13,860 nt of DNA, from the NCBI GenBank assembly GCA_021157485.1, contig JAGGWO010000016.1, forward strand, positions 1 to 13,860. Reading direction: 5' to 3'. Source of the DNA: Sulfurimonas sp. Lineage in GTDB: Bacteria > Campylobacterota > Campylobacteria > Campylobacterales > Sulfurimonadaceae. Positions within the stretch are counted from its first letter, which is position 1. The number at the start of each line of letters is the position of its first letter. The position numbers and the translations under genes are program-made. The notes beneath the pieces were generated by a model. It saw only the letters and a program-made list of their open reading frames with translations, searched no databases and was not told the origin of the DNA. Below, piece by piece: positions 8,699 to 13,860 of this stretch.

Positions 8699-9840
8699 TT
8701 CATTTAGCCAAAGAGGATATCAGACACACTTTAGGTAAGTTTTTAGTAACTGCTATGGGTGTTGGAATGTTACTTGGAATTGTGCTTATAATGATGGGTG
8801 TGTATCGCGGAATGATTTCTGATGCTGAAGTTCTTTTAGAAGATTTGGATGTTGATTTATGGATCGTTCAGGAGAATACTTTAGGACCATTTGCGGAAGC
8901 TTCAAGAGTACATGAAGATTTAAAATACACGATAAAAAGTTTATCAGCAGTAGATAAAAGTGAAGCGATAACCTTTCAAAATTTGCAGCTTCCTCTTGCA
9001 GATAGAAAATTGGCAGTTTTAGCAATAGGATATGATATATATGGCGAAATAAATCCAATAAATCCAGAGAGACTCATAGATGGAAGGGTACTAAAAAGTG
9101 ACCATTATGAGATAGTAGTAAGTGATAAAACATTTTATAAAATAGATGATAAAATTAAACTTGGGAGAAATTCTTACAAGGTTGTTGGTATTACACATGG
9201 TACGGTTGCTTCAGGGGGAGACCCTTTGGTTTATATTAGTTTAAAAGATGCACAAGAGTTGCAGTTTACATACACAAATAAGCGTATAGCATCAGATAGA
9301 CAAAGAGGTATAATAAATAAAGATGCTCATCTTGTAAATGCTATTATCGCTACAACAAAACCAGCTTACAATGTAAATGAAGTTGCTCAAGATATACGAA
9401 AGTGGCTACATAAAAGTGTATATACAAGAGCTCAGCAAAAAGTAGTTCTCACCAGAAATGTTGTTGAGAAAGCCTCTAAACAGATAGGGCTTTTTACTGT
9501 TATTTTAATCGCAGTGGCAACAATAATTATTGCACTGATAATTTACACGATGACTCTGGAAAAAATGAAAGAGATTTCCATTATGAAACTGATAGGTTTA
9601 CCAAACTCTATAATAATAAAAATGATAGTTGAGGAGACACTTCTGTTGGGTGTTCTTGCTTTTATTTTTGGAAATATTTTCTCTCATCTCATTTATAGTA
9701 AATTTCCAAAAAATGTTTTGCTTGAGATTCCTGATGCGTTACTGTTGTTCGTAATTGTTGTAGTTGCTTCTATATTTGCTTCATTTATAGGTGTTAAAAA
9801 AGTTATAAACGCAGATCCAACTGCTGCAATAGGTGGATAA
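8695..9840 (+). CDS. FtsX/MacB-domain ABC permease, DevC-like
   Basis: A 381-residue ABC permease of the type VII (MacB/FtsX) group. One N-terminal membrane helix lies at about residues 15-37, then a periplasmic domain of roughly 220 residues, then three helices at about 262-285, 305-330 and 343-368. This four-helix layout and the length match DevC, LolC/E and similar proteins. The coupling-helix motif MKEISIMKLIGLPNSII follows the second helix and the C-terminus ends in the family-typical DPTAAIGG. There is no fused ATPase, unlike MacB; the ATPase is the next gene. Such permeases do not move substrate through the membrane but work as mechanotransmitters that drive an adaptor-TolC conduit from the periplasm. 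LolC/E-type lipoprotein release is an alternative, but a lipoprotein-release system would not need the TolC and HlyD genes found here. Confidence 0.88.
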   Translation: MIHLAKEDIRHTLGKFLVTAMGVGMLLGIVLIMMGVYRGMISDAEVLLEDLDVDLWIVQENTLGPFAEASRVHEDLKYTIKSLSAVDKSEAITFQNLQLPLADRKLAVLAIGYDIYGEINPINPERLIDGRVLKSDHYEIVVSDKTFYKIDDKIKLGRNSYKVVGITHGTVASGGDPLVYISLKDAQELQFTYTNKRIASDRQRGIINKDAHLVNAIIATTKPAYNVNEVAQDIRKWLHKSVYTRAQQKVVLTRNVVEKASKQIGLFTVILIAVATIIIALIIYTMTLEKMKEISIMKLIGLPNSIIIKMIVEETLLLGVLAFIFGNIFSHLIYSKFPKNVLLEIPDALLLFVIVVVASIFASFIGVKKVINADPTAAIGG

Positions 9841-9841
9841 A

Positions 9842-10531
9842 ATGAGTAAAAAGCAAGCGATAAAAGTAGAAAATCTAAAGAAGTCATTTGGTAGTGGTGA
9901 TGCTTTTGTGGATGTAATTCAAAATGCAAATTTTACTATAAACAAGGGGGAGCTTGTTGCTCTAGTTGCCCCAAGTGGAGCGGGTAAAACTACACTTCTT
10001 ATGATGTTGGGATGTGTAGATAAGCCAAACTCCGGTACCATATGGCTAGGTGATGAAAAAGTCTATGAGAATGCATGGCTTACAAAAGAGACGAGAAAAA
10101 TAAGACGAGAAAAGATAGGCTTTATTTTTCAAGCCCACTATCTCATTCCTTTTTTAAACATTATAGATAATCTAACGCTTCTTCCTCAGGCGAACCGCAT
10201 AAAAGATAGTGAATCAAAAAAGAAAGCAAGAGAGTTGTTAAAGTACTTTGATATTGCTGAGAAAGAAAATGCTATGCCTTCACAGTTAAGTGGTGGACAA
10301 AATCAACGTGTAGCAATCGCAAGAGCTCTAATGAATAACCCTGAAATTATTCTAGCTGATGAGCCTACGGCCGCACTTGATATGAACAGATCAACTGATG
10401 TTGTAAAGATGTTAAAAAAAATAGCCATAGAGCAGGATGTGGCAATAGTCATGGTTACACACGATGACAGAATGCTACAGTACTGCGATAAAATCATGAA
10501 AATAGAGAACAAAGGCATAGTGTTTGAGTAA
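9842..10531 (+). CDS. ABC transporter ATP-binding protein, DevA/LolD/MacB type
   Basis: A 229-residue nucleotide-binding subunit. With the ATG at 9842 as residue 1, the motifs are Walker A APSGAGKTT at 43-51 (K49), signature LSGGQ at 149-153, Walker B ILADEP with D173 and E174, and the switch histidine H207 (THDD). The first Walker A position is Ala instead of Gly, a change also known in LolD-type ATPases and not expected to inactivate it. I chose ATG 9842 rather than the in-frame GTG at 9833: the GTG lies inside the preceding gene and within the AGGTGG ribosome binding site (9831-9836), while the ATG is 5 bases after that site and 1 base after the permease stop. It should energise the DevC-like permease. 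It ends this operon; no clear terminator hairpin follows. Confidence 0.93.
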   Translation: MSKKQAIKVENLKKSFGSGDAFVDVIQNANFTINKGELVALVAPSGAGKTTLLMMLGCVDKPNSGTIWLGDEKVYENAWLTKETRKIRREKIGFIFQAHYLIPFLNIIDNLTLLPQANRIKDSESKKKARELLKYFDIAEKENAMPSQLSGGQNQRVAIARALMNNPEIILADEPTAALDMNRSTDVVKMLKKIAIEQDVAIVMVTHDDRMLQYCDKIMKIENKGIVFE

Positions 10532-10607
10532 TTAAATAACTTTTAGTTTAGATATTTCACAATTGCTTGATTTTTATCACTATTTAACATCTAAATCTCT
10601 AATCGGA

Positions 10608-10616
10608 TGCTATAAT
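10608..10616 (+). promoter_or_regulatory. Extended -10 promoter of the ATP-grasp operon
   Basis: TGCTATAAT is a perfect extended -10 element (TGn followed by TATAAT). The predicted transcription start is near 10622-10623, giving a leader of about 32 bases before the TTG start. The best -35-like hexamer, TTAACA at 10584-10589, is 21 bases away, too far to be a normal -35, so recognition would rest on the extended -10. A 10-base perfect palindrome (10617-10626) covers the predicted start of transcription. The 123-base gap 10532-10654 holds nothing else that I can recognise. Confidence 0.65.
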
Positions 10617-10643
10617 AATTGCAATTTAGTTTATTTATAACTT

Positions 10644-10657
10644 GGAGGTGTCAATTG
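10644..10657 (+). promoter_or_regulatory. Strong ribosome binding site that fixes a TTG start
   Basis: GGAGGTG at 10644-10650 is followed, with 6 bases after GGAGG, by TTG at 10655. This is the only good site in the region and decides the start of the ATP-grasp gene. An upstream in-frame TTG at 10619 has no such site and would lie at or before the predicted start of transcription. Confidence 0.8.
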
Positions 10658-12019
10658 TTAGAAAAGAATACAGAGTTACATGCAAAGTTTTGGGAGATAT
10701 TTAATAAACAAGACAGGCATAAGGTTGATGAATTTCAAACCTATATGGATAAGTTTGCTGTCAACTTTAACCTTTATAAAGATGGAAATTTCATAGAACA
10801 ATCACTTCCTTTTGATGTTGTTCCCCGTATCATCTCTACAGAAGAGTTTGCAAAGATAGATAAAGGTCTTCAGCAGAGAGTTAAAGCCTTAAATCTTTTT
10901 CTAGAAGACCTATATACTGATGCAAAAATTGTAAAAGATGGGATTATCCCTGAGACTTTTGTTAAAGAAGCTAGCGGATATTTAAAAGAGTTTGTTGGTT
11001 TCTCTCCATCACAAAAAATTAGAGCTCATATTAATGGGATTGATTTAGTAAAAGATTCTGCTGATGACGAGTGGGTTATTTTAGAAGATAATCTTCGTGT
11101 TCCAAGTGGTTCTAGCTATCCTCTTTCTATTAGAGATACATATAGAAAAATTTATCCTGACTTTTTTGAAAACCTAAAGATAAATCCAATTAAAGATTAT
11201 CCATCTATGATTTTAGAGTCTATGGAGCATGTTAGTACTGGCGGTATCAATGTGGTCTTAACTCCGGGTAGATTTAACTCTGCATATTATGAGCATAGTT
11301 ATTTAGCTGAGAAATCAGGTGCGCAACTTGTTCGTCCTCATGAGTTAAAAGTAGTAGATAAAAAAGTTTACTTTAAAAATTACAATGGAAAACTTATTCG
11401 TGTCGGTTCTATCTACAGAAGAACTGATGATGAGTTTATTGATCCTAAGTTTTTTAATCCTGATTCTCTCATAGGTGTTCCGGGACTTGTTGAAGCATAT
11501 CTTGCCGGTAATGTTGCACTTATGAATGCTATCGGAAATGGTGTGGCTGATGATAAGGGAATTTACTATTTTGTTCCTAAGATGATTGAGTATTATTTAG
11601 GAGAAAAACCAATTCTTAAAAATGCTCCAACATATCTTCCTTATTTTGAAGAGGATAGAAAGTATATTTTTGACAATATGGAAAAACTAGTTATTAAAGA
11701 TGTTGCAGAAGCTGGTGGTTATGGTGTTCTATTTGGACATGAGATGACAGCGCTGCAGATTGAAGATTTAAAAACTATTGTAAAAGCAAATCCTAGACGT
11801 TTTATAGCTCAAGAATTGATTGAGTTCTATGATGAAAAATGCTACTTAAACAAAGAGTTGCAGAACCGTAAAGCAGACTTTAGAGCTTATGTAGTTGCAG
11901 CTGAGGACATAAAAGTTTGGCAGTGTGGATTAACTAGATATGCACTTGAAGAGGGGAACTATTTAGTTAACTCTTCTCAGGGTGGCGGTTTTAAAGATAC
12001 ATGGATAATGGAGTTATAA
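10655..12019 (+). CDS. Circularly permuted type 2 ATP-grasp protein (COG2308, DUF404/DUF407)
   Basis: A 454-residue protein of the circularly permuted ATP-grasp family, whose members are predicted ATP-dependent carboxylate-amine ligases (amide-bond formation). Landmark motifs are RVPSG at residues 148-152 in an NLRVPSGSSYPL context, YRRTDDEFIDP starting at 254, the GNVALMNAIGNGVADDKGIYYFVP segment at about 289-312, and the C-terminal NSSQGGGFKDTW at 439-450; these are the conserved blocks of the family. Length is close to the family's usual 470-490. The start is TTG at 10655, set by a strong GGAGGTG site. There is no signal peptide, so it acts in the cytoplasm. An alpha-E gene follows after one base and a transglutaminase-like gene lies convergently beyond it, the association described for predicted peptide-synthesis or peptide-tagging systems. 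Substrates are unknown. Confidence 0.92.
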   Translation: MLEKNTELHAKFWEIFNKQDRHKVDEFQTYMDKFAVNFNLYKDGNFIEQSLPFDVVPRIISTEEFAKIDKGLQQRVKALNLFLEDLYTDAKIVKDGIIPETFVKEASGYLKEFVGFSPSQKIRAHINGIDLVKDSADDEWVILEDNLRVPSGSSYPLSIRDTYRKIYPDFFENLKINPIKDYPSMILESMEHVSTGGINVVLTPGRFNSAYYEHSYLAEKSGAQLVRPHELKVVDKKVYFKNYNGKLIRVGSIYRRTDDEFIDPKFFNPDSLIGVPGLVEAYLAGNVALMNAIGNGVADDKGIYYFVPKMIEYYLGEKPILKNAPTYLPYFEEDRKYIFDNMEKLVIKDVAEAGGYGVLFGHEMTALQIEDLKTIVKANPRRFIAQELIEFYDEKCYLNKELQNRKADFRAYVVAAEDIKVWQCGLTRYALEEGNYLVNSSQGGGFKDTWIMEL

Positions 12020-12020
12020 T

Positions 12021-12692
12021 ATGGATCAATTAGTAACAGCAAACGTAGCTACAAACCTCTACTGGTTAGGAAGAAATTTAGAAAGAGCAAAGCAGATGCT
12101 TTATAAAATATCAAAAGCATATGATTTGATTATTGATGTTGATAGAGATGCCGGTGTTAAACTATTTCAAACTTTTGATATCAAACTAGAGTACTCTGAT
12201 TCAGTTGATTTTTTACAACAAGCGATTATGGGTGAGCATAGCTCAAATATTTTAGAGATTATGACAAATGCACGCGAGAGTGCGATTATTTGTCGTCATA
12301 GAATTGACTCAGAAGCTTTTGGTGAGATGATAGAACTGCATGCTCTATTTGATACTCTTACAAAAACAGATATTGAAATTGATTACAAGTTAATTGATAA
12401 AGCACACTCGCTTATTAGTGAAATTTATGGTGCTCTTGCAAAAAGAGAACATACAAATAATAGTGATCTATTTATCCGCATGGGTAAACTTGTTGAAGAA
12501 GCAGACTTTCGTCTGAGATTTAATAAAGATGAGACTATAACAATGACAGTGATTGATGAGATAGATGCTATTGTAAAAACACTTAGCGATGAAGATGAAG
12601 AATCTACTAAGCAAACTCAATCACAGAGTAGTGATGAGACTGATTTAATAACTGCAATAAATACAAAAATTAATCAAGTGATAGTAGAGTAA
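12021..12692 (+). CDS. Short alpha-E domain protein (COG2307, DUF403)
   Basis: A 223-residue all-helical protein. The N-terminal VATNLYWLGRNLERAKQML (residues 9-27) is the alpha-E signature, whose usual form is AxxIYWLGRYxERA. A second conserved block, NARESAIICRHRIDSEAF (about 81-98), matches the family's ARENAR..R..ISSE segment, and a third, LFIRMGKLVEEADFRLRF (about 150-167), matches FxRLGxxLERADxTxRxL. Family members usually have about 300 residues or more; here the protein stops soon after the third block, so the usual C-terminal part (with FPRS and the last helices) is absent. The last 40 residues are acidic and polar, with TQSQSS inside, and probably disordered at first. The biochemical role of alpha-E proteins is not established; they always travel with ATP-grasp genes. 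GGAG at 12010-12013 is 7 bases before the ATG. The stop is one base from that of the opposite-strand gene. Confidence 0.87.
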   Translation: MDQLVTANVATNLYWLGRNLERAKQMLYKISKAYDLIIDVDRDAGVKLFQTFDIKLEYSDSVDFLQQAIMGEHSSNILEIMTNARESAIICRHRIDSEAFGEMIELHALFDTLTKTDIEIDYKLIDKAHSLISEIYGALAKREHTNNSDLFIRMGKLVEEADFRLRFNKDETITMTVIDEIDAIVKTLSDEDEESTKQTQSQSSDETDLITAINTKINQVIVE

Positions 12693-12693
12693 T

Positions 12694-13638
12694 CTAACTC
12701 TGACTTTGACTTTGTGAACCTTGACTCTGACTCTGCGATAGAGTCTGAGTCTCTTCCCTTCTAACATCCACCATAACTGAGAGATTACTATTTCCACTAC
12801 TAAGTACTACACCTTTTAGAGGTGATATATCATGATAGTCTCTACCTGAACCTAAAAGAATATGCTGTTCTCTTGGAATAAGATTATTAGTTGGGTCAAA
12901 CTCTATCCACCCTGCGTTTGGAATATAAACACTAAACCAAGCATGAGAAGCATCAGCACCAAATAGTTTTATCTCACCTTCTGGTGGCAGTGTTTCGATG
13001 TATCCACTCATGTACTTAGCCGGTAAGCCGATAGTTCTCAGAGCTGAGATAGCAAACTGTGCAAAGTCTTGACATACACCTTTTTTTGCTTCAAAAATCT
13101 CTTCAACCGGAGTGGTAATATCGCTAAATCCTGACACAAACTCAAAGTCATTGAAGATTCTCTGCATAAACTCATTTGTTGCTTCAAAAAGGTCTCTATT
13201 TGGGCTAAATGACTCTAAGGCATAGTCTGCTATAGATTGTGAATTAGCAGGGATTAACTCTGATTCAAAAAGAAACTGTTTTGCATGAAGATCACCTGCT
13301 TGGAATTTATTTAGACGTTCTATAGCTTTTTTATATGTAATGCTATTTGACTTTATAAACTCTATATGATTATCAATAAGCTCTGGAAAAATCTGTACTT
13401 TTGATTTTCCTATTACGCTTAGTGATTGATGAGGTTCACGTATTAGCATGTGAGTGTTTGAATTACCAAACATATCTATAAACTCATGCGTTTCATAAAC
13501 ATTCGGGGAGATTTCCATCGAAAAGTTTAAAAGTTTTTGGTAAGAGGTCTCTGTTGGTTTAAGCCTTGCAATATTATGACTAAAGGTAACGTTGCTTTGG
13601 TAATTAAATTCGGTTTTATGGTAAATATTATAAATCAT
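12694..13638 (-). CDS. Transglutaminase-like cysteine protein (COG1305) with Ser-Gln tail
   Basis: A 314-residue protein with the bacterial transglutaminase-like N-terminal beta region (from about residue 1 to 85, starting MIYNIYHKTEFNYQSNV) followed by a transglutaminase-like core. The catalytic triad is visible: C189 in KKGVCQDFAQF, H232 in ASHAWFSVY and D248 in GWIEFDPTNN. Such proteins may be peptidases, amidases or acyl transferases; in this neighbourhood they are predicted to act on the product of the ATP-grasp enzyme. No signal peptide is seen, so it is probably cytoplasmic. The last 18 residues are a low-complexity Ser-Gln repeat (TQTLSQSQSQGSQSQSQS), not part of the fold. AGGAG (13644-13648 on this strand) is 5 bases before the ATG. 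The preceding - strand gene ends 8 bases upstream, so the two probably form an operon. Confidence 0.92.
   Translation of the reverse strand: MIYNIYHKTEFNYQSNVTFSHNIARLKPTETSYQKLLNFSMEISPNVYETHEFIDMFGNSNTHMLIREPHQSLSVIGKSKVQIFPELIDNHIEFIKSNSITYKKAIERLNKFQAGDLHAKQFLFESELIPANSQSIADYALESFSPNRDLFEATNEFMQRIFNDFEFVSGFSDITTPVEEIFEAKKGVCQDFAQFAISALRTIGLPAKYMSGYIETLPPEGEIKLFGADASHAWFSVYIPNAGWIEFDPTNNLIPREQHILLGSGRDYHDISPLKGVVLSSGNSNLSVMVDVRREETQTLSQSQSQGSQSQSQS
12697..12735. repeat. Imperfect hexanucleotide repeat encoding the Ser-Gln tail
   Basis: On the + strand the units read ACTCTG, ACTTTG, ACTTTG, a broken unit TGAACC, then TTG ACTCTG ACTCTG. On the - strand this is CAR-AGT, that is Gln-Ser. Unit changes would stay in frame, so length could vary without loss of the protein. 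The tract lies at the very end of the transglutaminase gene. Confidence 0.75.
12723..12751 (+). terminator. Possible stem-loop terminator of the ATP-grasp/alpha-E operon, inside the convergent gene
   Basis: Arms 12723-12734 and 12740-12751 pair in 11 of 12 positions (one T-T mismatch at 12728/12746) around a 5-base loop GCGAT. For + strand transcripts the stem ends about 60 bases after the alpha-E stop and is followed by TCTTCCCTTCT, a pyrimidine-rich but not pure U tract, so termination may be weak. For - strand transcripts nothing U-rich follows. The whole element lies in the coding end of the transglutaminase gene. Confidence 0.4.
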
Positions 13639-13646
13639 ACAAACTC

Positions 13647-13860
13647 CTACTCATCATAGTGTGAAAAATATGTGTTAGAGAATTTATCTGAACACTCTAA
13701 ATATAGGTTTGAGATTTTTGCTAACATCTCATCTAATTTTCCGTAAACGCCATCACTGTCGCTAAGATAAAGAAGATCTTCCACTGTTTTAGATGATAGC
13801 AGATTAAGAGCTTTGGCGATAGGCTCTTCATAGGCTGAAACGCAGCTTTGGGCTTTAGGA
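13647..13860 (-). CDS. 3' end of an unidentified gene, possibly an alpha-E protein
   Basis: The frame on the - strand is open from the window edge to a TAG at 13647-13649, giving 70 or slightly more C-terminal residues, beginning PKAQSCVSAYEEPIAKALNL and ending SNTYFSHYDE. The sequence looks fully helical. The pattern around the start (P..xSC....e...AL..L) and the late LDEMLAKISNLYLECSDKFSNTYF resemble the C-terminal part of alpha-E proteins, which ends in a helix finishing in TYF. It could be a second alpha-E protein or the end of an ATP-grasp/alpha-E fusion; both are known in such clusters. This family call is weak, resting on pattern only. The frame itself is well supported: the stop lies 8 bases before the transglutaminase start and overlaps its AGGAG site, as expected for a two-gene operon. 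Confidence 0.55.
   Translation of the reverse strand, partial: PKAQSCVSAYEEPIAKALNLLSSKTVEDLLYLSDSDGVYGKLDEMLAKISNLYLECSDKFSNTYFSHYDE

Noticed and set aside
9833..9835. GTG start for the ABC ATPase
   Set aside because: It overlaps the permease end and is part of the AGGTGG ribosome binding site used by the ATG at 9842.
10619..10654. Twelve extra N-terminal residues of the ATP-grasp protein from TTG 10619
   Set aside because: No ribosome binding site, and it lies at or upstream of the predicted start of transcription; TTG 10655 has a strong site.
12697..12735. CRISPR-like or satellite array
   Set aside because: The units are 6 bases without spacers, in frame, and explained by the Ser-Gln tail.

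Overview
The window is AT-rich, densely packed bacterial DNA with short ATG/TAA overlaps between genes, AAGGAG-type ribosome binding sites and strong TATAAT-type -10 elements. Codon use and gene content suggest a free-living member of the Campylobacterota (Sulfurimonas/Sulfurovum-like), but this is inference from style: no rRNA or marker gene is present. I see no insertion sequence, phage gene, tRNA or CRISPR array.

Region 1 (1-6247, + strand) is one probable operon. It holds the end of a TolC-type outer-membrane channel, an RND periplasmic adaptor, a complete 1023-residue RND inner-membrane pump, a small thioredoxin-fold protein that has lost its CxxC motif, and a zinc-type cation diffusion facilitator. 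Together the first three make a cell-envelope-spanning proton-driven efflux pump; the last two hint at a link to metal or stress handling.

Region 2 (6248-10531, + strand) starts from its own probable promoter. It encodes a second, complete trans-envelope exporter: a TolC channel, a HlyD-type adaptor, a four-helix FtsX/MacB-type permease and its ATPase, in the order outer membrane to ATPase. The layout and protein sizes fit the DevBCA type of ABC exporter. All four genes overlap or touch, so they are very probably translated together.

Region 3 (10532-13860) is a different system. From a good extended -10 promoter, the + strand encodes a circularly permuted type 2 ATP-grasp protein (TTG start) and a short alpha-E protein. 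Meeting them tail to tail with a single base between the stop codons is a transglutaminase-like cysteine protein on the - strand, preceded by the end of another - strand gene. This trio is the gene neighbourhood predicted in comparative genomics to make or cut amide-linked peptides (the COG2308/COG2307/COG1305 association). Its product is not established. The transglutaminase ends in a Ser-Gln repeat whose DNA also forms a hairpin near the end of the opposing operon. This third region is the best candidate for undescribed biology here.
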